Positions 1 through 6,666 of a DNA stretch of 13,899 nucleotides are shown piece after piece. The notes under the pieces are model-generated. The model was not told the origin of the DNA. It saw only the letters and a list, made by a program, of their open reading frames with translations, and made no database searches. The DNA lies in assembly GCA_003232445.1 (NCBI GenBank), contig QIJM01000223.1, positions 1 through 13,899 on the forward strand, in the 5' to 3' direction. A program made the position numbers and the translations under genes. The first letter of the stretch is position 1; each line of letters opens with the position of its first letter. The DNA is from Paraglaciecola arctica (GTDB lineage Bacteria; Pseudomonadota; Gammaproteobacteria; Enterobacterales; Alteromonadaceae).

Positions 1-1144
1 TCGACTCGGTGCTCACACCATCAAACTGTATTTGTTTTCTTGCACTGTGTAGCATGCTTTCCAACAGTTTGACCAAATTAGTTTGCTGATCAGGTGTAAT
101 GTGATCAGCCTTACTGGCTGCAAACACCAGCTTATCAATTTTAGGTTGAAACAAACGATTGAGTACATTGGATGAGCCATATTGAAAACTCCCCATCAGC
201 CAATCTAATGCTTTTTGTAAATCTTGATAGCTATGAAAACCTCGATTTAACGCTGACAAACAATCAACTAAAACAACTTGTCGATCAAAGCGCTTAAAAT
301 GCTCTTTATAAAAAGGCTGCACCACTTGGGTTTTATAGTGTTTGAAGCGCTTGCTTAATAGTTCTACATTACTGTCTTTTACGGGTTTGTTCAGGTCAAT
401 TCTCTGTTGTTCAAGTTGCACATCCGTAATAGGGAAAAAATGTAACACGGGTGCTCCAAACAATTCACCCGGTAAAATAAATCGCCCAGGTTGCAACAAT
501 TGATAACCATGACTTTGGCAATCAATTAAATACTGGCTGTATAACTCAGCAATTTTTTGCAGCGCTAATTCGTCCCCTTTGGCGTTCAAGTCTAAGCTCG
601 CCACAGCAGCAAAAAACGGAGCCGCCAAGTCATGCCTGAGTGGGTCACTGAGTTCTTCCTGACAATGCTTAGACCACTGGGCATAATCCATATCCAGTAG
701 CGGCAAATCAAGCAACCATTCGCCGGGATAGTCAGTGATATCTAAGGTAAGAGTTGCGTCTTCAGTCAAGTATTTACTCAACCCCCTACTCTTTTTATAC
801 TTGATTTTCAGCCTTACCTGCGAGATACCTTTGGTCGACGAAGGCCATTCAGGTGAAGTTTGGGTTAACTTAGCCATAGCGTCTTCGTAAGCAAAGCGAC
901 TAAAGGTTAAGTTGGGTTGAACATCTCGTTTTACACCCATCAAGCGCGACTCTCTTACCACCGAGAAAAAAGGTAGATGTGCAGCTTCATTGGCTTCAAT
1001 AAGTTGATTGACCAAAGACGTAATAAACGCTGTTTTGCCGCTGCCACTCAATCCCGTCACTGCCAAGTTAACATGGTGATTAACCAACCTGGCGGCAGTT
1101 AACTTGAGCTTTTGTTTAGTCTGTTGAAGAAAGGAAGTCTGCAT
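1..1144 (-). CDS. ycjX: YcjX-family P-loop NTPase (partial, C-terminus outside the window)
   Basis: About 381 codons are read without a stop from an ATG at 1144 to the left edge. E. coli YcjX is about 465 residues, so the last fifth or so is missing. The protein has a P-loop GLSGSGKT at residues 31-38, followed by a stretch much like E. coli YcjX (AFITSLVNQL). The family motif DYPGEWLLDL starts at residue 138, and FDRQVVLVDC and KADHIT lie further on. YcjX is a conserved NTPase of unknown substrate, linked with YcjF and the phage-shock response in many gammaproteobacteria. Here it follows pspC on the same strand after 74 bp, so co-expression with psp is likely. YcjF would be expected just beyond the left edge. 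Family assignment is firm; the biochemical role is not known. Confidence 0.93.
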   Translation of the reverse strand, partial: MQTSFLQQTKQKLKLTAARLVNHHVNLAVTGLSGSGKTAFITSLVNQLIEANEAAHLPFFSVVRESRLMGVKRDVQPNLTFSRFAYEDAMAKLTQTSPEWPSSTKGISQVRLKIKYKKSRGLSKYLTEDATLTLDITDYPGEWLLDLPLLDMDYAQWSKHCQEELSDPLRHDLAAPFFAAVASLDLNAKGDELALQKIAELYSQYLIDCQSHGYQLLQPGRFILPGELFGAPVLHFFPITDVQLEQQRIDLNKPVKDSNVELLSKRFKHYKTQVVQPFYKEHFKRFDRQVVLVDCLSALNRGFHSYQDLQKALDWLMGSFQYGSSNVLNRLFQPKIDKLVFAASKADHITPDQQTNLVKLLESMLHSARKQIQFDGVSTES

Positions 1145-1218
1145 AAAAACGGTATCAGCCTTGTGTAATTAAAAAGCAAAACGCTTAGGGATAGCATTCA
1201 GCCTGCCCCATCAATATT

Positions 1219-1683
1219 TTATAGTTTGCTTAACTCTCGGTTGAGTTGAAACTCAGATGAGGTCACATAAGTCTCCATTTTTCTGAGTCTACTTTCATTT
1301 TTTGCAAAGCGTTGTTTGATATCGATAAAAGCCTGCTTAGGGGGTTCACCTGCCTGCCAAACTTTAGACTTTACCACCACTTTTTCTGATTCTTGTTCAG
1401 ACACATTATGCCATCCTTTGCCCTGAGCTTTATTGTGCTGGCTTCTGGGTACAAGCTCATCATCTCTTGGCTTAGCTGACAAGCCTCGAGGCTTTTTTTC
1501 TAAAATAAACCACGCTACAATATAACCAACGAAGAAAAATGGCCCTCCTAACAAGAAAAATCCAGTTAGGGTCAGAATTCGTACCAACCAGATCTCCATA
1601 CCAAAGTATTGTGCTATACCTGCACACACTCCGGCAATTTTTCCTTTACTCGGGTCTCGATGTAAACTGCCAAAAGTCTTCAT
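1219..1683 (-). CDS. pspC: Phage shock protein C (PspC), inner-membrane stress sensor
   Basis: 154 residues. The N-terminal PspC domain (about residues 3-62) begins with a basic segment and the family pattern GKIAGVCAGIAQYFG, then a hydrophobic membrane segment at about 33-61. The C-terminal end carries LRKMETYVTS, matching the end of E. coli PspC. The family works with PspB in the inner membrane, where it senses envelope stress and draws PspA away from PspF. The protein is about 35 residues longer than E. coli PspC (119); the extra length is in a polar, charged middle segment at about 65-110. Its ATG overlaps the pspB stop by four bases (ATGA), which points to translational coupling within pspABC. 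No pspD follows; the next gene is ycjX. Confidence 0.95.
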   Translation of the reverse strand: MKTFGSLHRDPSKGKIAGVCAGIAQYFGMEIWLVRILTLTGFFLLGGPFFFVGYIVAWFILEKKPRGLSAKPRDDELVPRSQHNKAQGKGWHNVSEQESEKVVVKSKVWQAGEPPKQAFIDIKQRFAKNESRLRKMETYVTSSEFQLNRELSKL

Positions 1684-1916
1684 ACTTTATTCCTCCACTC
1701 TGGCGCCTCTGCATCCAAAATTGACTCTAAGGTATGGATCCGGTCAGCCATTTTTTCTGCTCTGTCAGCTAATTCCTGCAATGTGCCATATTCGACTTCA
1801 GTCAGTCCCTGATCCATTTGCTTTTTGCTCCTATAATGCATTATCAGCCATATTGGAGCGACAAAGATCATAAATATAATGATAGGTGCTACTATGATCC
1901 CAATTACGTCTTCCAC
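1680..1916 (-). CDS. pspB: Phage shock protein B (PspB)
   Basis: 78 residues starting from a GTG at 1916, preceded by a good ribosome binding site (AGGAG, about 7 bases upstream). A single membrane segment at about residues 5-27 is followed by a basic stretch (HYRSKK) and a cytoplasmic helix. The C-terminal end LESILDAEAPEWR is nearly identical to E. coli PspB (LESILDAEHPNWR). PspB is an inner-membrane protein that partners PspC in sensing stress and activating the Psp response. It lies 42 bp downstream of pspA and overlaps pspC by four bases, so it is the middle gene of a pspABC operon. Length matches the family (E. coli about 74). No oddities apart from the GTG start. Confidence 0.95.
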   Translation of the reverse strand: MEDVIGIIVAPIIIFMIFVAPIWLIMHYRSKKQMDQGLTEVEYGTLQELADRAEKMADRIHTLESILDAEAPEWRNKV

Positions 1917-1958
1917 AATTTATCTCCTGTTTACCAGTGTCTACCGACCGTTTCTATT

Positions 1959-2636
1959 TTACTTTTTACTAGCCGTTGCTTTACTTTGCATTTTTTCCTT
2001 CAATGCCGCCAGTTCATCATCGATTTCATCATCTGATTCAAGTTCAGCAAATTCATCAGCTAAAGTCTTTTTACCTAAGTCGTATGCATCAACTTGTGAC
2101 TCCAAATCATCGATTTTACGCTCGTATTGCTCAAAACGTCCCATTGCCGCATCGACTTTGCCACTGTCTAAACTTTTCTTCACTTCAAGTCTAGAGCTGA
2201 CTGTTTTCTGGCGTAATAAAATGGCTTTTTGACGTGTTTTTGCATCCGCCAGTTTATCTTGTAACTGCCCTACTTCACTTTGTAATTTAGTGATTTGCTC
2301 ATCGACACCTTTAAGTTCAGACAATAATGCGCTGGCATGTTCGTCGCACTTTTTCTTTTCTTGCAGGGCGGCGCGGGCTAAGTCTTCTCTATCTTTACTG
2401 ATAGCTAACTCGGCTTTCGCTTTCCAATCCTTGGCTTCATTTTGCATTTTACCCATTTGCGAAGAAATCTCTTTTTTACTCGCCAAGGTCTTTGCTGAAG
2501 CGGAGCGCACTTCAACCAAAGTGTCTTCCATTTCCTGAATAATTAGACGTACCATTTTTTCTGGATCTTCGGCCTTATCTAAAATGGAATTAATATTTGA
2601 GTTCACTATGTCTGTGAAACGCGAGAAGATACCCAT
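1959..2636 (-). CDS. pspA: Phage shock protein A (PspA), membrane-stress effector and PspF inhibitor
   Basis: 225 residues from the ATG at 2636 (MGIFSRFTDIVNSNIN). This start is preferred over an in-frame ATG seven codons upstream because it has a ribosome binding site (AGAGGT) at normal spacing and matches the E. coli N-terminus. E. coli PspA is 222 residues. The N-terminal amphipathic helix (about 2-19) is the membrane-binding part, and the rest is long alpha-helical coiled coil with almost no glycine or proline, as in the PspA/Vipp1/ESCRT-III family. In the family it binds stressed membranes as oligomers and, when unstressed, binds PspF and blocks its ATPase. It is the first gene of pspABC and is expected to be transcribed from the sigma-54 element at 2749-2766. 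The C-terminal end (acidic ESDDEIDDE, then lysine-rich) is slightly longer than in E. coli. Confidence 0.97.
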   Translation of the reverse strand: MGIFSRFTDIVNSNINSILDKAEDPEKMVRLIIQEMEDTLVEVRSASAKTLASKKEISSQMGKMQNEAKDWKAKAELAISKDREDLARAALQEKKKCDEHASALLSELKGVDEQITKLQSEVGQLQDKLADAKTRQKAILLRQKTVSSRLEVKKSLDSGKVDAAMGRFEQYERKIDDLESQVDAYDLGKKTLADEFAELESDDEIDDELAALKEKMQSKATASKK

Positions 2637-2662
2637 AGTCTTTACCTCTTTTATCAAATGTT

Positions 2663-2684
2663 AGTTAAATACTGTTACTTAACT
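2663..2684 (-). promoter_or_regulatory. RNA hairpin in the pspA 5' leader
   Basis: On the minus strand the arms AGTTAAGTA and TATTTAACT flank a four-base loop ACAG. In RNA this gives nine consecutive pairs, one of them G-U. It lies 27 bases upstream of the pspA start, inside the predicted leader transcript. It does not cover the ribosome binding site and has no T-run, so it is not an intrinsic terminator. A role in mRNA stability or leader folding is possible but unproven. The stem is A/U-rich and therefore weak. Confidence 0.4.
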
Positions 2685-2715
2685 GGATTATTGGTTTTTC
2701 TTATTAATTACTATT

Positions 2716-2750
2716 AACTATTCAAACTATTCATAACTATACATAACTAT
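2716..2750. repeat. Four phased AACTAT hexamers in the pspA promoter/leader
   Basis: AACTAT occurs at 2716, 2725, 2735 and 2745 (spacings 9, 10, 10), and the last two copies form an exact tandem decamer CATAACTATA. The block starts right beside the -12 element of the pspA promoter and spans its predicted start site near 2740. The period is close to one helical turn. It could be a protein-binding array, a melting or bendable segment, or a simple-sequence remnant. Confidence 0.5.
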
Positions 2751-2766
2751 ACAATTTGTAGGCCAA
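2749..2766 (-). promoter_or_regulatory. Sigma-54 (-24/-12) promoter of pspABC
   Basis: The minus strand reads TTGGCCTACAAATTGTA. This has the invariant GG at -24, ten bases, then GT where the usual consensus has GC. From memory, the E. coli pspA promoter also has the CAAATTGT form at -12. Start of transcription should be near 2740, giving a leader of about 104 bases before pspA. The neighbouring pspF gene and the IHF site just upstream support the call. Confidence 0.8.
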
Positions 2767-2780
2767 CACCATGGTTTGAC

Positions 2781-2793
2781 TAAATTATTGATT
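2781..2793 (-). promoter_or_regulatory. IHF binding site upstream of the pspA promoter
   Basis: The minus strand reads AATCAATAATTTA, a perfect match to the IHF consensus WATCAANNNNTTR. Its centre lies about 47 bases upstream of the predicted pspA start, between the -24 element and the candidate PspF sites. That is where IHF bends DNA to bring the activator to sigma-54 polymerase in E. coli psp. Flanking DNA is AT-rich, as is usual for IHF sites. Confidence 0.7.
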
Positions 2794-2808
2794 TTAAAGA
2801 AATATTAA

Positions 2809-2837
2809 TTTACACGGCGAACGCTGAGATCTACAAT
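2809..2837 (+). promoter_or_regulatory. Sigma-70 promoter of pspF
   Basis: TTTACA (2809-2814), 17 bases, then TACAAT (2832-2837): each hexamer matches the consensus at five of six positions and the spacing is ideal. Transcription would begin near 2844, about 47 bases before the pspF start. The start site falls inside the candidate PspF operator, which would allow negative autoregulation as known for E. coli pspF. It may also supply the downstream sap genes. Confidence 0.65.
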
Positions 2838-2840
2838 AAT

Positions 2841-2864
2841 TAGTAAGCAGACTATTAGTTAGTC
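2841..2864. promoter_or_regulatory. Candidate PspF upstream activating sequence
   Basis: Three alternating half-sites are seen: TAGT (2841), ACTA (2851) and TAGT (2860). They form the overlapping inverted repeats TAGT-N6-ACTA and GACTA-N5-TAGTC. They lie roughly 100-125 bases upstream of the predicted pspA start, the distance expected of PspF sites, and overlap the predicted pspF start. The half-site is not a known consensus that I can quote, so this is a positional inference. Confidence 0.4.
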
Positions 2865-2890
2865 GTTTAGACCACTTTTTGAGGATATTG

Positions 2891-3988
2891 ATGAGCCGCT
2901 TTCGCCAACAAGATAAAATGTTAGGTCAATCTAATAATTTTTTAGAAGTGTTAGAGCAAATTTCACAAATTGCGCCTTTGAATAAACCCGTTTTAATTAT
3001 TGGTGAAAGAGGCACAGGTAAAGAGCTTGTAGCTGCTCGCATGCACTTTTTATCAAAACGCTGGGAACAAACTTATCTGACACTAAATTGTGCGGCATTA
3101 AATGAAAATTTGTTAGAAAGTGAATTGTTTGGATACGAAGCAGGTGCTTTTACTGGCGCCGCCAAGCGCCGAGAAGGACGATTCGAAACCGCACATAACG
3201 GCACCTTATTTTTGGATGAGCTGGCTAATACCTCTGGCATGGTACAAGAAAAGCTATTGCGCGTGATTGAATATGGAGAGTTTGAACGTGTAGGTGGTTC
3301 TCGCAGTGTGAAAGTCGATGTTCGATTAGTTGCTGCGACAAATGAAGATTTACCTGCTCTGGCTGACTCAGGCGAATTCCGAGCAGATTTGCTGGATAGG
3401 TTGGCATTTGACGTTATCACCCTGCCCCCTTTACGCGAACGTAGAGAAGACATCATGATGTTAGCGGAAAACTTTGCGATTAATATGGCCAGAGAGCTGG
3501 AAATGGAACTATTTAGTGGATTTACTGAAAAAGCCAAACGCACTTTATTGGATTATTACTGGCCGGGTAATATTCGTGAATTAAAAAATGTGGTCGAACG
3601 TGCGGTATATCGTAGCAATAACCCCAACTTGCCTGTGCATAATATTGTTTTGGATCCTTTCGAGTCTATTTATCGGCCACAAAAAAGAACCAAAACACAG
3701 GACAGAATTACCCAGCCAGAGGTTACATCTTATCCCATTACATCGGCCGAATCATTACCAAAAGACCAAGCCTTAACTGAGCCAAAAACAAACTCAGCCT
3801 TTGATTTTCCTGTTGATTTAAAAGAGCTTTCCCAAGACTTTGAGATTGATTTAATTAACCAAGCCTTGGCAAACAGTCAATTTAATCAAAAGAAGACCGC
3901 AGAGAAACTCGGATTAACTTATCATCAATTACGTGGTTATTTAAAAAAGTATAATTTGTTAGAGCAAACTAACGAAGATATGGATTAA
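2891..3988 (+). CDS. pspF: PspF, sigma-54-dependent activator of the psp operon
   Basis: 365 residues from the ATG at 2891, which has GAGGA six bases upstream; a TTG twelve bases earlier is also in frame but has no such site. Like E. coli PspF it lacks a receiver domain and begins directly with the AAA+ domain: Walker A GERGTGKE (38-45), sigma-54-contact loop GAFTGA (85-90), Walker B GTLFLDE (104-110). W58 corresponds to E. coli W56, a residue important for inhibition by PspA. A Fis-type helix-turn-helix lies at about 322-360 (KKTAEKLGLTYHQLRGYLKK). The linker between AAA+ and HTH (about 258-320) is some 30 residues longer than in E. coli (325 residues in total). It activates pspABC, to which it is divergent. 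The sap operon begins only 9 bp after its stop. Confidence 0.96.
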   Translation: MSRFRQQDKMLGQSNNFLEVLEQISQIAPLNKPVLIIGERGTGKELVAARMHFLSKRWEQTYLTLNCAALNENLLESELFGYEAGAFTGAAKRREGRFETAHNGTLFLDELANTSGMVQEKLLRVIEYGEFERVGGSRSVKVDVRLVAATNEDLPALADSGEFRADLLDRLAFDVITLPPLRERREDIMMLAENFAINMARELEMELFSGFTEKAKRTLLDYYWPGNIRELKNVVERAVYRSNNPNLPVHNIVLDPFESIYRPQKRTKTQDRITQPEVTSYPITSAESLPKDQALTEPKTNSAFDFPVDLKELSQDFEIDLINQALANSQFNQKKTAEKLGLTYHQLRGYLKKYNLLEQTNEDMD

Positions 3989-3997
3989 GCTAAGCTC

Positions 3998-5635
3998 GTG
4001 AATATTCTCGAAAAACACAATAAAAATGCTTGGATCAAGACAACTTTAATTGTCTTGGCGAGCATATCCTTGTGTGCTTGCGATGCACTTCTTCAATCAA
4101 AAACAAACCCAAATGGTATTGTATATTGTTCTGAAGGAAGCCCAGCTAATTTTAATCCACAATTAGATACATCAGGCACAACAGTCGATGCTTCATCCCA
4201 CCAAATTTATGACCGATTAATAGACTTTGACCCTGTGACTGGAGATATAGTACCCGCACTAGCGACCAGTTGGCTGGTCAGTGATGATGGTAAAAGCTAT
4301 ACCTTTCAGCTGAGAAAAGAGGTCTCTTTTCACCAAACTCAAACCTTTAAACCTACACGTTTTTTTAATGCAGACGACGTATTGTTTAGTATCGATCGTT
4401 GGCGTTTGGTTGATCACCCATACCATGACATATCGGGTGGAAGGTATCCTTATACTGACAGCCTGAACCTTGGCGGCTTAATAACACAAGTTAAGCGCTT
4501 AAATGGTTATCGTGTAGAAATTACCCTTAATAATCCAGAAAGCTCCTTTCTAGCTAATTTCGCGACAGATTTTGCTGTTATATTATCCGCTGAGTATGCT
4601 GATAAGTTGATATCACGGAACCAAAAAGAACTAATAGATTATAAGCCAGTGGGTACTGGGCCTTATCAGTTGGCTAGTTTTCGCCAAGACCGTTATATAC
4701 GCTATACAAAACATCCAGAGTATTGGCGCCAGATTGAGTTAACCGACAAACTTATATTTGATATCACCCCTTCCAGCTCACTTAGACTGGCTAAACTACT
4801 TACCGCCGAATGTGATGCAATTGCTTTACCAGCCCACAGTGAACTGGAAGTGATACGTCAACGAGAAGATTTAGTATTAGATAAAAAGCCCGGTTTAAAC
4901 GTAGGCTTTTGGGCATTTAATACCTCTAAACCACCATTTGATAATCCACAGGTGCGCAGAGCGTTAGGCATGGCAATCGACAAAAACGTCCTGATTGAAG
5001 CCATTTATTTCAATAATGCCATTCCAGCAAAAAATATTGTTCCTCCTACATCTTGGGCTTTCCAAGCTGATGTCAGAGCTCTTGGTTACAATCCAATCGC
5101 GGCAAAAAAGCTCTTGCGAGAACAAGGGGTCCCCGAAGGATTCTCAATGACAGTTTGGGCCATGCCAGTGCAACGACCTTATAATCCAAATGCCATGAGA
5201 ATGGCTGAATTAATTCAAGCCTATCTGCAAGAAGTCGGCATACAAGTTAATATTATCAGTTACGAATGGTCAACATTTAGAGAACGTTTAACCGAGGGAC
5301 TACATGATTCTGTACTAATTGGCTGGTCAGCAGACAATGGCGACCCAGATAATTTTTACCGTCCATTATTGTCTTGTGCAGCCATAGAGTCTGGCACTAA
5401 CAGGGCAATGTGGTGTTCAGAAGAATATGACTTATTGATTAATCAAGCGCTAGAGTATACCGATATCAGCGAACGCACCTACTTTTATGGCAAAGCAAAT
5501 GAGCTTTTGGCCGAACAACTGCCTTTGATCCCCATAGCTCATGCATCTCGATACCAAGCTCATCGAAAAAATTTAGACGGATTAGTGATTAACCCATATG
5601 GCGGTGTGCGTTTTGGTGGAGTGAAAAAGCTCTAA
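3998..5635 (+). CDS. sapA: SapA, periplasmic-facing substrate-binding protein of the Sap ABC transporter (probable lipoprotein)
   Basis: 545 residues. The GTG at 3998 is the only reasonable start: the in-frame pspF stop lies four codons before it, and no later start keeps the basic signal-peptide region. The N-terminus has charged residues, a hydrophobic core (about 15-25), then LCAC with a possible lipidated C28 followed by Asp. The body is a family-5 dipeptide/oligopeptide binding protein aligning with E. coli SapA throughout, for example VGTGPYQL, LLTAECDA, AFNTSKPP and FYRPLLSCAA. SapA delivers its ligand to the SapBCDF channel. In Salmonella and Haemophilus it is linked to antimicrobial-peptide resistance. 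E. coli SapBCDF has been reported to export putrescine, so the substrate here is open. E. coli SapA has an ordinary signal peptide; the lipobox here differs. Confidence 0.93.
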   Translation: MNILEKHNKNAWIKTTLIVLASISLCACDALLQSKTNPNGIVYCSEGSPANFNPQLDTSGTTVDASSHQIYDRLIDFDPVTGDIVPALATSWLVSDDGKSYTFQLRKEVSFHQTQTFKPTRFFNADDVLFSIDRWRLVDHPYHDISGGRYPYTDSLNLGGLITQVKRLNGYRVEITLNNPESSFLANFATDFAVILSAEYADKLISRNQKELIDYKPVGTGPYQLASFRQDRYIRYTKHPEYWRQIELTDKLIFDITPSSSLRLAKLLTAECDAIALPAHSELEVIRQREDLVLDKKPGLNVGFWAFNTSKPPFDNPQVRRALGMAIDKNVLIEAIYFNNAIPAKNIVPPTSWAFQADVRALGYNPIAAKKLLREQGVPEGFSMTVWAMPVQRPYNPNAMRMAELIQAYLQEVGIQVNIISYEWSTFRERLTEGLHDSVLIGWSADNGDPDNFYRPLLSCAAIESGTNRAMWCSEEYDLLINQALEYTDISERTYFYGKANELLAEQLPLIPIAHASRYQAHRKNLDGLVINPYGGVRFGGVKKL

Positions 5636-6666
5636 TGGCTAATGTATTGCTGCGTTATGCAAACCTCGTTTTAGTGACCCTTTTTATTCTGAGTTTACTG
5701 TCATTTCTCTTGGCCTATTTATTTCCAGGGCAAGCTGTGGAGAATCTTACTGGCCTGAGATTTAACGATTTAACTACACTGCAAAGCAGCCAGATAAAAT
5801 ATGCTGTAGATGACAATATATTTGTCCAGTACTGGCATTACATGGGCGAACTATTTGCTGGCAACTGGGGTGTCAGTTTCAGTTCGGGTTTACCACTATA
5901 TGAAGATATTGGCCATTACCTTCCGGCTAGCATAGAGTTAAGCGCCTATGCCCTCTTTCTATCTTTTTTCATCGGTCTGCCTTTGGGTTTCTTAGCCGCG
6001 TTGCGACATCATAAACTTACCGATTACAGCTTGCTGTCGTTGAGCTTATTGGGTTACTCCATACCAGTATTCTGGTTAGCCTTGATCATGATTTTAGTGT
6101 TTTCTCTGCAACTAGGATGGTTTCCATTATCTGGGCGTATTAGCTTAATATTTGAAGTCCCTAGCATCACAGGTTTCATTTTGATCGATATTTTATTATC
6201 TGATTCCACCAATAAACAAGCAGTATTCATTGATGCTTTAAGGCATCTTATTTTACCCACTTTATCTATTGCTGTTGTTACCACAACACTTATATTTCGC
6301 ATCACCAGACGTTCGGTAATTGAAACATTAAATAGCGAGTTTATCTTAGCTGCTTACGCTAGAGGTTTAACTCCTAAGCAAGTGTTAATACACCACGGAG
6401 TGAGAAATGCGCTGATACCTATTTTGCCACTCCTAGCGATGCAATTTCCCACCTTGTTAACCAACGCGATGATAGTGGAGAGTATATTTTCTTGGCCTGG
6501 TATAGGTAATTGGCTAATTCAAGCCATTTATCAACAGGATTACCCCGCGATAAGAGCAGGAATGTTAGCCGTATCCGTTTTGGTTGTCATTTTCACTATG
6601 TCGATTGATCTTACTATTCGTCTAACCGATCCAAGACGCAGAAGGGCTGAACGTGCCGCAATCTAG
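5635..6666 (+). CDS. sapB: SapB, inner-membrane permease subunit
   Basis: 343 residues, ATG overlapping the sapA stop by one base (TAATG). One membrane segment at about 9-30 is followed by a periplasmic stretch and a BPD_transp_1 permease domain (about 90-335) with several further membrane helices. The cytoplasmic coupling loop (EAA-type) is seen around residues 235-255 (AAYARGLTPKQV, then HHGVRNALIPILP). This is the arrangement of DppB/OppB permeases, which pair with a DppC-type partner, here SapC. The adjacent SapA, SapC, SapD and SapF make the Sap assignment more likely than a generic Dpp or Opp. No frameshift or missing segment was seen. Confidence 0.93.
   Translation: MANVLLRYANLVLVTLFILSLLSFLLAYLFPGQAVENLTGLRFNDLTTLQSSQIKYAVDDNIFVQYWHYMGELFAGNWGVSFSSGLPLYEDIGHYLPASIELSAYALFLSFFIGLPLGFLAALRHHKLTDYSLLSLSLLGYSIPVFWLALIMILVFSLQLGWFPLSGRISLIFEVPSITGFILIDILLSDSTNKQAVFIDALRHLILPTLSIAVVTTTLIFRITRRSVIETLNSEFILAAYARGLTPKQVLIHHGVRNALIPILPLLAMQFPTLLTNAMIVESIFSWPGIGNWLIQAIYQQDYPAIRAGMLAVSVLVVIFTMSIDLTIRLTDPRRRRAERAAI

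Noticed and set aside
1145..1218. Possible terminator between pspC and ycjX
   Set aside because: The minus strand has AAGC-GTTTT-GCTT followed by T residues, but a four-pair stem is too weak to support a call.
1879..2232. A 117-codon plus-strand frame rich in serine opposite pspA and pspB
   Set aside because: It is the antisense shadow of pspA coding sequence and runs across the pspA-pspB junction; no ribosome binding site or family resemblance.
3073..3543. A 156-codon minus-strand frame inside pspF
   Set aside because: Antisense shadow of the highly conserved AAA+ domain of PspF; composition is that of a reversed coding strand.
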